Positions 35,196-48,135 of a stretch of DNA of 64,000 nt are shown here, piece after piece. A model generated the notes under the pieces. The model did not search any database and was not told the DNA's origin. It saw only the letters and a list, made by a program, of their open reading frames with translations. Location: NCBI RefSeq assembly GCF_024868665.1, contig NC_079912.1:15669926-15733925 (forward strand), in the 5' to 3' direction. Each line of letters opens with the position of its first letter. Position 1 is the stretch's first letter. This stretch comes from Triplophysa rosa (lineage: Eukaryota; Chordata; Actinopteri; Cypriniformes; Nemacheilidae). A program made the position numbers and the translations under genes.

Positions 35196-35345
35196 ATTAC
35201 ATTTACATTCATGCATTTGGCAGACGGTTTTATCCAAAGCGACCAACATTGCATTGCACTTTTCACATTTGTTTCTAACTATCACACCCATGACCTTGGT
35301 GTTACTAGCGCCATGCTCTAACCACTGAGTCACATGAAAGCCAGT
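35196..35345 (-). mobile_element. tRNA-derived SINE, nearly full length
   Basis: On the minus strand the head has gactcagtggttagagcatg (A box) and ccaaggtcatgggtgtgata (worn B box), followed by the tail cgctttggataaaaccgtct and gccaaatgcatgaatgtaaa. It is the same family as the SINE at 12217 and shows the complete tail. Confidence 0.85.
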
Positions 35346-35510
35346 TTAACACATCTTTTGTATGTTTAGTTACACTAAAACTTAATGAAGGCTTTAAAGA
35401 TATACAGACGATCAGAAATTCTGAAAACAACTGACATTTCCAAAAAACTCAAATTAAAAATAGTAAATCATATAGATGGTTTCTTTAAACATACGCGCCT
35501 GGCCCAAAGT

Positions 35511-35600
35511 TAACGTCCGGTCTGTGTTTGGTTATAATATAACAATTAATTTTATTTATATTAATTTTTTATTGTATATTTAATGTATTAAATTAATTTA
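35511..35600. repeat. repeat shared with 62.0 kb
   Basis: ttaacgtccggtctgtgttt then ggttataatataac corresponds to ttaacttccggtctgtgttt then taataatataacc at 62010-62060, and both continue into AT-rich tattttattgtata sequence. An unclassified interspersed repeat. Confidence 0.65.
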
Positions 35601-36199
35601 AAACTACTCCACCGTTATTGATTCTTTGCGGAGGTTAACCGAAAGTTAAGTTTGGGCGAGATAACGTTTTTTATGTTGTTGCCGCTGAAACAGTCTATAA
35701 ATCACCACTGCAAATAATGACATTATTATGTTTATGTTTATGACATGTTTATACTTGCTCAGTAATTGATTTTTGTTTATTTTTAACCAAAAAAATATGA
35801 ATTGCAGCTTCAAGTTTTATATAATTCAGAGAATTCATACGCTAATTTAGGCTACTGTATGTACAATAAGTGGGATATTTGCTTAACTTTGTCACATTTG
35901 ACTAGGCTTAGAATTTAGAAGAACAGCAGGGTTCACATCACCAATAAATATACAGAGAACGATATTTCTGGATTCACTTTCTGATCGATTTTTCCATCTG
36001 AAAAGACTTTCGGGAATAAAAATGAAAGCATTAGCAGCAGGTCATGTACAGTACATTTTAGTGAAAATAAAAAAACATAACGTTATCATCCGCTGGTGTG
36101 GATACAAATATGTAGTTACAGATCACTTTATAGTTATCGTTATAATGTGAACGGCCCCTAAAACTGGATTCAATCTAATACCAAATAAAAAATAAATGT
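35601..36199. other. AT-rich non-coding DNA
   Basis: No gene. A piece near 36130-36170 (gttatcgttataatgtgaac then ggcccctaa) resembles another foldback family. Confidence 0.4.
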
Positions 36200-36248
36200 A
36201 AAAAAAAGCCAAGCCAAAATTGAAATACGATTAATTGCACAGCCCTAC
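36200..36248. repeat. right-end fragment of the TAGGGCTG hAT MITE family
   Basis: acgattaattgcacagccct is the inverse of the left end of the complete copy at 17633. It ends five bases before the next MITE. Confidence 0.65.
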
Positions 36249-36253
36249 TCTAC

Positions 36254-36492
36254 GGCCCGGTTTCACAGACACGGCTTCGCTTAAACCAGGACTAGCCTTA
36301 GTTAGATTAAGATATTTATGTCGCTTTTATAAAAATGCCCTAGAAGAATACATTACTGGTGTGCATCTTGACACAAAACAATGGCACTGATATATTTTAA
36401 GATATTTCTGGGCAAGTTATATTCAATTAAGACAGGTCACACATTCATTTTAGTCTGAGACTAGTCTTAAGCCTTGTCTGTGAAACCGGGCC
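36254..36492. mobile_element. complete GGCCCGGTTTCACAG-family MITE
   Basis: Inverted ends: ggcccggtttcacagacacg on the left and, inverted, ggcccggtttcacagacaag on the right. The core carries gtgcatcttgacacaaaaca. Other copies: 25190 (split) and 57051 (right half). Confidence 0.87.
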
Positions 36493-37947
36493 TATATGTG
36501 TGTACAAATATGAATTAGATCATCCTGAATAACAGATACACAAACTAACAAGCCTATATATACAGTGTCCAGTCTCAGCTTGCAATGAGGTATAAAAATT
36601 CAAAGCAGTATGGAGAAAAAACCTACAAAACTGTCTTTGTACGCTTCATTCTGCTGCTAAACTGCTCTGCTGTGCAGTAACAGGCCCATGGAGGATGAAT
36701 GAACATTCAGATGAATGTTGTTTGTGAGGGCCAAGAGCTCGGTCAGCAATATGTACTGCTAGCCACCACCTTCATGTGCCTGAAGTTCACGGGGGACGGA
36801 GGCAGATTTCTAGATCAAGATATCAAGTCTTTTCTACACAGAAACCGGCTTTTGTCTTTAACATTTACATCAAATCATCCATATAATCATACATTTAAGA
36901 GATTTTAATTGTGCAAACTACACCTAGAATTAGGATCGAAATGTAATTTCATTTGTAATTTCAAAACATCCTTGATGCACCACGGCTGCTTTTTTTATGT
37001 GAATCTCAATAAAGCTTCTCATCGGCACCTTGAACACAATCTCTCTGTCTCTCTGTCGTGTATGAGTCTCAGCAAAACATCCTTGACCCTACACAGATCG
37101 CTCAGCTTTTCTGGTTGAAGCTCGCTGTAAGTGCAATCTTTCATTTTCATATCATACCGTGGACATTCGTCATACCAGTGACATATCCTGGGCGCCCTGT
37201 CACCAAATATGCACAGGTTTGATGTAAAGTGGAGAAAAATCAATACGCGCAGATGTTAGAGTACCTCTCATACTGTGATTATACACAGTGAGCATTACAC
37301 GGCAAACAAGGGTTAAAAGCTCCCCTGTCCCAGAACCTGCGGTCGGGGTCGCTTATTTGGGAATGTTTAATGTCTTTCGTCTCCATGTGTTCAGACTCTG
37401 TGGCTCCAGCTGCAGTCTCCACAAGAGGAGGGAGAAATCCTATAAATACGTTCTTCTAATATTAAAGCTGATGCGTGTAATTTCTGGGCCACAATTAAGC
37501 AACACCGACATAATCAAATAATCAGTGCTTTTCATTGGTTGGGGAAACAGATAACCCTGCCCCAAACTCATGGCATTAAGTAGCTTTTCGAGTCAAAATT
37601 TTGTTAGGTTTATGTATACATTGTTAACACTCTTGCATCATAAAAATGCATCGTTTGTGAATTTGTATAATTAAACGCAGTAAATTAAGCTGTTAAAGTG
37701 ACACAGCTGAGGTTTAGCGCACTTTAGTGATGTATATTTTAATAGCTGCGACCAAGACATAGATAGTTCAAACACATATGGTTCAGCTAACATGACTCTA
37801 TTCATCAGTTTTAGCGCTGATGAGGCGTTAAAGTTTGTTGATTAATACTTGCTTTGATTAATATGCATGTCTAAAAATGGGAATTAAAAATGAGCACTCT
37901 ATAGAGAAAGATTTTTCATTGTCACTATTCTAAACCAGTTTGATTTA

Positions 37948-37949
<2 letters not shown>
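36493..37949. other. non-coding DNA
   Basis: Unique sequence with GC-richer patches at about 36640-36830 and 37000-37440. Open frames there show no motif. Confidence 0.45.

Positions 37950-37992
<43 letters not shown>
37950..37992. repeat. (CT)n microsatellite
   Basis: About 21 CT units. Confidence 0.97.
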
Positions 37993-37996
<4 letters not shown>

Positions 37997-38931
37997 GTCA
38001 GTGCTCAGATGAACCTATTATCTGCTCAGCATGTGCAAAGTTTCAGGTCTCCATTCATCTGCCGTGCCCAGAAGTAGCTATAATAATGAAGCCCATATCA
38101 GCTATGTCACATGAAAACTAATTCTACATGGATTTAAGCGATAATTCCAAGCTAATCACGAGTGGCCCAGCCCACATTTCCACAACCTCCTGTCATCTTT
38201 TAACACAACCGTTTACTTCTTTTTTTCATATAGGAAAATGCTGCTAAATTCAACCAAGTGATGCATCTTAAACAGGGCCACAAAGAAAGCAGATGCATAC
38301 TAATAAGAGAAATCTTGTTAGCAGGTGACTTTCCACTTGAAATAAACATGGTAATTAATCGTGTTTTGCATGGCAAGGTAATGATGAGACTGAACACTTG
38401 TTGTTTGACGTGACAACCAGTAATCTGCTTCAGTGACACTGAACAATACTTCTGCTTATGTGTTAAGAAAGCTTTTGTAATCAATATGCTAAACATAGAC
38501 AGAGAAAGTACAGGGCTCAAAACAAAACGAAACAATGGAAAATGGAAAAACGAGGCTAAGAAAACAGGTTCTACAAAACAAAAGGCAAGAAAGACCCTGC
38601 CAATAATAACCAATACATAATTGTTAAAAGACAAAAAACAAATGAACATACATACACTGTAAATACGCAACAAATCAAATTATTTCACAAGTTCTCGGTT
38701 TATGGACATCTTTTAGATTTTGATTAACGTTAAAGTTGAGTCAACAAAGTATTTAGTCAATGTGACTTTCCATTTATCACTTCCATGAAATAAAGTTAAC
38801 AGAATTTTTTTAAGTTTCTTTCATTATACTAAGTGTTTTACTTGTAAGCCAAACTGCTTGACCTAATAAAAAATAATCAGTATACTCAACTCAAAAGGAA
38901 CAATGTGTTACATTGCAGCAAGGGAAGACAG
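37993..38931. other. non-coding DNA
   Basis: Includes a 157-codon minus-strand frame (38200-38673), very rich in Leu, Phe, Ile and Ser with no domain pattern; in AT-poor-stop sequence this length is compatible with chance. No repeat is recognised. Confidence 0.4.
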
Positions 38932-39057
38932 AGAGCGGACCCATATGCAGTTTTGGTTTTTAATATAATCCGTAGGGTAATCACAAAACATCCAAAAATA
39001 AACTAGACCGACACCAACAAACCGAAATGAAACGCAGGGAGGATCGTGACACAATGT
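38932..39057. repeat. unclassified interspersed repeat (GGAAGACAGAGAGCGGACCC)
   Basis: Opens with gggaagacagagagcggacc and ends with cgcagggaggatcgtgacac. I recognise the pattern as a common cyprinid repeat; in reverse it begins TGTCACGATCC, as some LTR pieces do. No second copy is in the window. Confidence 0.4.
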
Positions 39058-41756
39058 GTGACAGGACCTTAAAATACAAATAGTTTTATAAAATTAAGTT
39101 TACATTACTAAATCTAATGAATTACTTTGAACATTATGTTTTGCATATTAAATCTTCTGTATGCTTTTGTTTTCGCTGTGTGTTGCTAGGAATTAACATT
39201 GGACAACCTTAACATTGGACAACTACTTGTACACCTTTAATCTAAATGTATTACAACAGTATACATTCCTCTACTCTCCTTAAAATTAAAACATATATTT
39301 TTGTTGCTTTCATGTTTAAGTACAATCACATTTTTTTATGTTTTCACAATACTTAAAATATAAAAATAAGTTGCCACTGCTTAACATATTTTAATAACTT
39401 ACAGCAACCAACCACTGGTCAAACTTTAAAATAGATTGTAATTTGATTTGGCAGGAAAATAAAACAATTACAGTGTAACCTTGGATGGTTAACTTCAGTA
39501 GAAACATCCGAGACAACACAACTACAGTAGATGTATGAATCATAACTTCCCGTGAAACAGCGCTAAATCTCTGGAAGTCTCCTCCTAACGTCAAGAACTG
39601 TACCCATGACATAGCTTAAGATGTTACTTAACTTGCCTCGCTGAAGTTAATCTAATCAAGCTTGTGTGCTCACTGAGGTTAATTGTATCTGGAGAGTCCA
39701 GACACTTCCTCTGATCTGGCGCATATGATGCGTTTCCTGCCAGCCTCATTTGTGCTCGAGGGCACCGGAGTCACATGTTATTACCGAGCAGAAACCGAAC
39801 ATCAGCTTACCTCTTACCCACATGTCAAAATGCACCATGTACAAGCCAAATATGCCCAAATGGACTTGGGTCAATATCTCCAATAACTACTAAATGACGT
39901 TGCCCTAAACATAACCGAACCTCTTCAATCAGAGGAAACTATTCGAAAATAATAGTGTACAATCTTTCAACTGTCTCAACTTTTCAACTCTGATCTTAAT
40001 TCTGACCTGGTTTATACAAGAGTACGAAAAGCAGGTTTTGAAAAAGCTTTCCAAGCCATAGATCATAATCAGAGGGACTGTGTGTACTGTTGTCACTGGG
40101 ACTGAAGACTTCTTAAGATCGATCTGTCAGACAATTAGACGTGGAAAACAGGTCAATTTAATCATGTTAAAAACCGGTGGCTAGTTCAGCCAATGCTCAA
40201 CATAAACAATCTGATCTCACAGGGATCTCATGATGAATTCCTACGTGAATTGTGCAAAACAAGCAAAAATTAAGCTCCAACTATCACTGGGGCAAGGCAT
40301 ATCGTACCAAAACGTACAAGTGAGATCGTACAAATTCGTTTATAAACTCGTAAAATAGTTACAAATTGTCATGGTATTGTGCCGGGATTAATAAATGTAT
40401 ACCGTTCTGTGCTTTTAGGATGTTTAAGACCTTGGTAAAAGTTTGTTGAAAGCATCTGTCTTGAAGCATCCTAAGGTAAGGTCAGTCTTTACAGCCATTT
40501 AAAGTATGACCAGACACGCGGTTTCAATAATCATGACAATTTTTCCCACTGGAAGCTTCAAAAATTTGGAAGCTTCAAAAAGTCCTGCCACAAAACGCAA
40601 ATCCAATTTCAATATTCTCACCCCTCAAGGTGCCCAATTCAGGGTTGGGTTGGATTGTGAGATTAAACATACTGGGAGCATCAGCTGTAGGGAATGTTCT
40701 AGAGGTGCCACCGAAGACGACAGACTCCAACACATCTGACTTTGAGAGGTTGTTGGATCTCATCACAGAGGATTCAGACTCGCCGTCACGTGATGCCCGA
40801 GCACTGACTGCTCCCTGCAATGAAAGGGAATATATTTATGCTCCCGGGCATCTGGCTCTCCCACTGTTTCATGGAAATGGTAGTTTGTTTTCCTTCTCAA
40901 GTTCTGTTTTGGTGGAGAATAAAGAAGGGGGTTGAAGGTACATGAGATTTGAACCCCCACCCATAGGCAGTTTTTATAAAACAGGCTTTTTTCACTATTT
41001 TCCAAATAGATTCTATTCTAATTAACATGACCTTAGTACATTTTATCAAATACATTTTAAAAGATTCAATCAGATTTGAATCAATATCGCTTTTTAAACG
41101 TTTGCAAGACTGTCACACAACTGTGTTTTACTATTTCTTTTGTACCGTCTCTTTAACCGGGCTTCCGAAACCAATTACATTATGACCCTATAAACCCTTT
41201 GATTCTGCCAGCAAGACTTTATGGTCTTGCAGCGTGTAAGTTGTCTATCAGTTAATGGAGGGTTTCAGCCGCCCCTGGTGAGGGCTGATGGATTCAGCTG
41301 ACCCGTGTTTACCTGCCGAGCACCTTGCACAGACCCTCTCATCTTCTGCCTTCTCCAGGGAAATCTGCAAAGAGCAGGTGCCCTTATCAGCATGCTTTTC
41401 TGACGCGCCTATACCAAGTCACACTCTCAATGACAGCAAGCACAGAGGGCCCGTAATCTCCCTCGACTCTAACAAAATTAAAGCGCAGAGCGGGGAAGCA
41501 CCCAAATGCAATGGCCAAAGATTTCCTGCCTGTCACGATACACTGCTGACTGTATAGACGTGTGCATTGATGGCGTCAGATGCATTAGTGGAGAATTATC
41601 ACACATCAGGGTGATCGTTAGATTTAAAAGTCTGTGCGTTTGTGAGCAAGCAATATGATATACAGTGGCCCTGGAATGTATTTGGCTATGTAATGCAATG
41701 ACACATTTAGGAACGTCATGGCATGAAATATAAAATATCAATCGAACTGGCATTTA
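39058..41756. other. non-coding DNA
   Basis: A repeat-like patch at 40270-40360 (cgtacaaattcgtttataaa words, shared in style with 49.5 kb). Overlapping frames on both strands at 40506-41005 and 41288-41753 are GC-richer but lack recognisable domains. Confidence 0.4.
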
Positions 41757-42096
41757 TTTTATTCAATCATTCATTTTACAAAAAACTTTTTTTAGAAATA
41801 TGAATGTACAATTATGTTGTTTAGAAAAAATATTACATTTATGATTTAACAATAATAAAACAAATCATTTATATATGAATATATAATTTAATATAGTATA
41901 TAAACATAAACTGTTAATTTGATTAAAAAATGCATTACTTAATATTAAATAATTTATGTTAATATTTATTTATATAATAATAAATGCATTAACAATAATA
42001 AAATAAAAAATAAACAATATTACAAGTATTATTTTTAATGAATAATAAACTGTTAATTTGATTAAAAATAAATCAACTTATAGTTATATTATTTAT

Positions 42097-42129
<33 letters not shown>

Positions 42130-42420
42130 GAATTAACAACAATAAAGCAAAAAAATATTATAATTATTAATAATAAAAATAAAACCATATTACATATACA
42201 TTTAATACAACAAATAAATTTAGTTTTAATTCTTAAGCTACAAGCATCACTTATTTGCTAATGTTATTAAATATATTATAATGGTATTACATATATTATT
42301 TTAGACAATTTTATTATTTAATATTTTGTATTTATCTAATCCACTAAATTCCCTTAAAAGAAATAAAAATATAAACAAATGTGGCAATTCTTTACAAACA
42401 GAATAAAAATGTGTAAATAG
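41757..42420. repeat. very AT-rich low-complexity tract
   Basis: About 660 bp made almost only of TTAATAATAA, ATTATTTA and related words, with a (TAA)n run at about 42099-42127. Confidence 0.85.
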
Positions 42421-43689
42421 CACAGCCCAAATAATTTAGTCGTGCAAGAAAGAGTTTATTAAATTTTATTGCTGTCTAGGAAAAGCAACTGAGCTATTAG
42501 AAATCATTTGAGGCCTTTCTTTCCTACATGTTCATCCAATGTTCACAATTGATTTAGCTATTGAAATGTATGTCTAAAGAAAAGGCACAGACCCCTACAA
42601 ATGAGATAACATACGTGTCAAATGTAAACAGGCATCTCAAACAACACAGATCTCAAGGTCAAATCTTGCAAATTTGTCTCCAAGAGAGAGAGAGAGAAAG
42701 ATTTCGCAGTGGTTGGAAGGAAGCAGGCAGTGACATATTGCTGGCTATGAGCACATCTCCCTTCCCTTCTGTTCATGCCATATATCAACCGCAGCCAGAG
42801 TCACTGTGACAGGCTTGTCAGAGGTTTGGCAATGAAATCATCTTCAGTCTGTGAGGTTATGATCACTTCGCCATGTTAGTGCTGGGGGAGATTGTCACAC
42901 ACTGTCACACGGGTTCTTCTTTTACTACTTTACAACCGATGTAGAGTTGTAACATGCAGCAATATAAACTGAATCCATTGGTTCCAGTGACTGGAAAAGA
43001 AATGATTCCAAGTTTGCTTTCAAAGCCTATACAGCGGTGGGCATCTAAATACTACTAAAGGACGCACGACTTTGTGTGTGAATTGTTTCAAAGTATGCTG
43101 ACAGCACAGAGATGAAATTACCATGAGTAAGAGGGAGTCGCAGCTTATCACTCCATATCTGAAACTCTACATCTGTTCAAGTTGTTAAGTTCTATAGTAT
43201 TTCCACCTTTTAGACACCGATCCGTTGAACCCCTGGTGTATAAACGAGAAGACAATTACACATGTATAAAACTGAGAACGCGAGATAAGACGGATTTCTT
43301 TACAAAATGAAATACGAGATCGCGCCTTAAGTGCTTTTTGTTTAGCGTCAGCCAAAGTGAGATCTCCGAAAAATCCAATGACGAAACATAACTATAGACA
43401 CACACACTGAAAAGTTTTGGGAGTGATAACTGCTTTTAAATTCTGTGTGCACGGAATACACAAATCACATGTTTTGGCATAGGGCCACATACAAGAAACA
43501 TAGATGCTAACAGATATTTTTGGGACAGAAAAACTAGCGACCACACAAACCATGATGGTAAACTATTGTCTACACTCCCCAATCCAAAAGATATATTTAA
43601 TATTATTTAATTATTTCTTCTAGACATGAATGAGATTAAATGGAAAGCATTGCTATGTCTCCTGCATCTCAGTTATTTCTCCTGAGAAA
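42421..43689. other. non-coding DNA
   Basis: A moderately GC-rich unique block at 42440-43050 without a coding pattern. A short (GA)n run lies at 42683-42698. Nothing else seen. Confidence 0.45.
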
Positions 43690-44175
43690 ACTTCCCAGAA
43701 GTACGCGATTCGCGCGAATTGAGCGTTTCGGACGATTGACGCGTGATTCGCGCGAGTTGAAAAATCTGAACTTTGGCGAAAATTCGCGCCGCGTTAACCA
43801 ATCAGGAGCTTGCTCTAGTAGTGACGTGCAGCGTCTGTGCAGGAAGGCAGCCCAGAGAAACAGATAAGCAGCGCAACTGAAGTCTATTTGAATTATAAAC
43901 AGAGAGCGTCTTTGCAATAACTAATCACATATTTAAAAACTACAATACTAATTTCTCGCTAGAAATGCAATCAGAAGTTGTTGAAAGTGAAAATGAAACT
44001 GACATTTATACAAAACTATGCTCCAACGGGCATTTCGGCCGCCATTTTATTTTTCGAGCTTGCGTCTGTTGTGAATTTCACTCGCGAATGAGTAAACTCA
44101 AAATGTTCAAGCGTCCAACTACGCGCAAATAGCGCGATTTATTCGCGCAAGTCGCGTTTGGAGGGAACGCTCAGT
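43690..44175. repeat. CpG-rich interspersed element
   Basis: Dense CGCG words mark both flanks: tacgcgattcgcgcgaattg on the left and cgcgcaaatagcgcgattta, attcgcgcaagtcgcgtttg on the right, around a less CpG-rich middle. The shared words in opposite arms point to a foldback DNA element. The composition is unlike any neighbour. Confidence 0.65.
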
Positions 44176-44199
44176 TAGAATTCCTTACTACAGGGCTCA

Positions 44200-44358
44200 T
44201 TTGAATGCTTGATTCTGATTGGCCAATCGCGACATTCCGAGGGTTGTTATCTTCGAATAACAACAGCTCAAAACTAATAACACCCTGTAACCCGGATGCT
44301 GCAAACCATTTTGTGAGAGGCAGTTTAATATTACACAAAATGAATTATAAATATGTCT

Positions 44359-44389
<31 letters not shown>

Positions 44390-44700
44390 TATATATATAA
44401 TAATATATGACATTATATTTACAAATGATCAAACCAATTTGCCTGTTCGTGACGTTTGAACGTCCTTTCTTACTTTAAAACCGAAACTAAACGGCTTTTC
44501 CTCGCGGAAGGTCTGCATTCGGTAAAAATGAGCTAATCAAATATTTCAAATTCACATTTTATGTCCAGTTTTTTTCTCATGTGGCAAGTAGCCGTGTTAT
44601 AAGCGGGATAATGTACAAGCAGCCGGCTGTTGTCGCAGAAATAAGCCCCGACAGTGTGATCAGGACCCGACGCGAAGCATTACCATTATCCCTTACATAA
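44200..44700. repeat. second interspersed element next to the CpG-rich one
   Basis: gattctgattggccaatcgc and gggttgttatcttcgaataa at the left, ccggctgttgtcgcagaaat and agccccgacagtgtgatcag at the right, are blocks I recognise from a frequent fish repeat. It is interrupted by a (TA)n tract. Class not determined. Confidence 0.5.
44359..44399. repeat. (TA)n microsatellite
   Basis: TA repeat with a single cagta interruption. Confidence 0.95.
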
Positions 44701-45656
44701 GAGATCTCAAATACTGAACTCAGATTTGCCATGTCTGCGATCAAAAGTCAATATTATTACAGATTATTTTACTATACGTACAATCAACATTTATTTTACA
44801 CCTTTACTCTTCATGTAATTGAACAATTGTCTCATGTCTTGATTTGTATTTATCCTTTAAAAGAGACACCTAAGACTATGTAAATACTTAAATGAAACAC
44901 AGCTGAGAATTCCATCACACCTATAAGATAAAAGAGCAACATTTGATCAATATATTTTGCCTCCGGGCCTTTAAACAGCATGCTCTCTCTGGATGGGTTA
45001 CCCTTAGACCTCAGGACTGGTGGGAGAGATACTGACTTTTTGCAAATTTGCAAATGACTCAAGCACACCTCAGACAAGCTGTCAGTATTTAAAAAAAGCA
45101 CAACAGTAACAATCAATTTTATGTTTTTTACACTCAACGCACAAAATTACCCACTAAAATAGGAATGGCAACCGTCAGTGTATGCGTGAAATATTTCATG
45201 ATGAACAATTCTACTTCCCATGATACATCTGTAAATAAGAAGACTGTAAAACATCTACTTTTATAAATATGCAAATGAAGGTTCACAGCTGTGTAGATTA
45301 AATGGGATGTGGCTCGCCCTTTTGTAAGTGTCCAAGTGGCATATGGCCCTACTGTGACAATCTGGAATGATGGCAGTCTCTGTGCTTAGCTGTTTCTCTT
45401 TGCTGTGTGAGGGAATGTAGTCATGACAGAAGTTTTTTCTAAGAGCATGACCTACCCTCAAAACACAACGACATTGAAGTTTCTCTCTCTCTGTCTTTTT
45501 TTTACGATAATACTTGTTTCCTCACTCTTCCATATTCTCTTTATAAGTGCTTCAAAACCAGTGCTGATCCGATGACTTGTTACATTAAAGCATTTTTTAG
45601 AATCGTTTTAATCATAATTGAGTACGTGAGCATACATTTTAGATATAAAACTAAAC
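44701..45656. other. non-coding DNA
   Basis: No gene or clear repeat. Open frames on the minus strand at 44850-45461 lack motifs. Confidence 0.45.
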
Positions 45657-45860
45657 TTCTTCTTGCTGAAAACACCTGCAATTTATGAACATGCACAAAA
45701 ATGTTAAAAATAATCAATAACGATTATCAAACGATCAATCGTGATTAATCACATACAGAATAAAACTTTGTGTTAAAATAATATATGTCTGTGTACTGTG
45801 CATATTTGTTTTGTATTAATAAACACATACACATACAGTATTTAAGAAAAATATAAAATA
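45657..45860. repeat. GATTAATC repeat family, copy with shared flank
   Basis: The first ~120 bp (ttcttcttgctgaaaacacc through ttatgaacatgcacaaaaat to gattaatcaca and a gtttgtgtta-like end) match 46761-46879 closely. It then runs into tatgtctgtgtactgtgcat, typical of the family. Confidence 0.78.
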
Positions 45861-46760
45861 ATTAAATTAATTATTTTGGTTGAATGTATTGGCCCAAATA
45901 AAATATCAAACATCAGCTATATCACTTCATTAGTCTTTTAATGAGCCATTAGATTTTAAGTGGGATGTTATATATGGTTAGAAAAACAGTCATTAAATCT
46001 GTGTTACAAGATACATAAAGTCAAAGTTTAGGCAACAAAAATCTCATCCAATACAAACACACGAGTCCACTGTACTGATGTAATTTGGTTAAATAAACCT
46101 GTTTCCATTGACGGTTCACACTTCAAAGAGAAAAACCTCAAAGAAATATCCTTAGAGGTAGATATTACACTAATCTTCCGGCAGGCGTGAATCTTCTATC
46201 AAATCAGACCTTTGATTGCATTATACATGAAATGTACACAAAAGTTGGCTGATGCTGATTCGCACAGACTTGAGATATCTACTGCAGCGTGCCGGGCTTG
46301 TTTGAGTGCACGCCGCTAATGAACTGCTAATGAAGATTAAGGCAATGATATATTGTTGTGAAAGGCTTTCATGGATGTTATGAGTCAGAATAAGCAAAGA
46401 GGATTACAGATGGTGATGTCTGGATGCTTCAGCTACCCACGACCACTATAACAGAGAGACAACGAATGGAAAGTCTGTATCCCTTGTTCTGTTGTTCAAA
46501 GAGAACTGCAGATGACTAAAAAGCTAACGAAACAGTATTGACTTTTTTGTCATTTTGCATTAATGAATGATAACTTGACTGATGCTCCCATGAGCAATGA
46601 ATCATGATTTCTTATAAATATGACGACTATATAAGACGATGTGTCACGCTGTCTCTTACATATTCCACTTAAACTGTGAGATCTTTGGAGAAAATTAATA
46701 TTGAATTGAATATTTTTTTTATTATTATTGCATGAACCGATTAGAATGAAGAAAACTTCA
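45861..46760. other. unique DNA with a CNE-like block
   Basis: The block 46120-46440 is unique, of balanced composition, and contains gctaatgaactgctaatgaa and gattaaggcaatgatatatt, words like homeodomain-site clusters. No coding frame. Only a cross-species comparison can show whether it is conserved. Confidence 0.35.
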
Positions 46761-47110
46761 TTCTTCTTGCTGAAAACACCTGAAATTTATGAACATGCAC
46801 AAAAATGTTAAAAATAATCAATAATGATTATCAAACGATTAATCACGATTAATCACATCCAATAAAAGTTTGTGTTAATATATGTCTGTGCATAAATTAA
46901 TAAATGTTTATATATCATTTAAATTATTGGTAAATATAAATAAATACATCTAGATATTTCCTATATATATATATATATATACACATGTATGTGTATGTTT
47001 TTGTGTTTATAAATCCAAAATTAATATGCACAGTACATAGACATATATTGTGTAAACACAGACTTTTATTCTGGATGCGATTAATCGCGATTAATCATTT
47101 GACAGCCCTA
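46761..47110. repeat. GATTAATC repeat family, complete palindromic copy
   Basis: Left arm gattaatcacgattaatcac, right arm gcgattaatcgcgattaatc followed by atttgacagcccta. Between them are cacatgtatgtgtatg and a (TA)n run at 46962-46981. The left flank repeats that of the copy 1.1 kb upstream. Confidence 0.8.
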
Positions 47111-48135
47111 ATTAAGATACTGTATTAAAAAAACAAATACCATATTTATGTAGTGTTACATCATTACCACGGCGTCAAAACAGCAACATTTAATTTCCTT
47201 AAATAATTACTATTTGAACTAAATTACTGATATGTGACGCTGAATTCAAATATTTTATATATGCAAGCCTACTCAGGGTTTAACCAGAATAGATTTCTGT
47301 TTTTAAAACAAATGAAGGTTGCGTATCAATCAAATTTAAGTACAACAGCGTAGAAATTGTGCACTGGATGATGTCTCTAGATCTAATTAAAAGTAGAACC
47401 TGTGAAAGAAGATTGAATTCGTTTTCAGTTTTGAGTTAATCTTCTTTCGTTAAGGCACAGAGTTCATCGTGCGGGCGCGAGGTTCCGCGTGACAAGGTGT
47501 AATCTGTCTCTTCACACCATCCTGAGCTCAGCTTTGATCACAGAGTGTTTGATGGGAGATATCGGCAGATCTCATCTGACGCAGCACCTGTTCAGACCAC
47601 GGGATTTAATAGAAGGAAAACAACTCAACAAGATAATGCACTTCAGCGCGCTCCGCACCCCGCGTATGTGCTTTCAAGGGTCTCTCTGGGGTGAAATTAC
47701 AACAGGGGGGTGGGTTAATGGCGTATCTCAGAGATGGTCAGGAGCCGCATTGGATTATGAAGGACCGTTTCAGAGGTCATTCTGCCTTTGGAGAATAAAT
47801 GACATTTTGAGAGACTAATAAGCGTTCTAATGAAGCAGCGTTTTCAAGGGGCATCTCCACATTGGTTCTGACCTCAGCTGTTCTGTTTTGTGATTTTTTA
47901 ATCAGTTTCTAAAGAGGCATGAGGAGAAAAACACCAGTACAACATTTGCACAAAATCCTATTGATCCGACTGAAACACATATGACCTATAGGGATAGTTC
48001 ATACATATTGTACCATGTCCTTTACAGTACATGCAAGGTAAAAAGAATGAATTCTTAGTACCACTTTGTAAGTTATATATGCACAAATATTGTTGGACTG
48101 TATGATGGCCCTGGATGGGAAACACAATGGCTTTA
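47111..48135. other. non-coding DNA
   Basis: The 47450-47830 block is GC-richer and open on the plus strand for 109 codons, but starts from GTG and has no known motif; probably not coding. Confidence 0.4.

Noticed and set aside
38200..38673. 157-codon minus-strand open frame
   Set aside because: Hydrophobic, Leu/Phe/Ile/Ser-rich with no domain pattern. A frame of this length is expected about once by chance in six frames of 64 kb at this composition.
40506..41005. Overlapping frames of 77-101 codons on both strands
   Set aside because: Frames overlap on both strands and none resembles a known protein; more likely a GC-richer non-coding patch.
47489..47818. 109-codon frame as a host exon
   Set aside because: It starts from GTG, shows no known domain and has no convincing splice sites on both sides.
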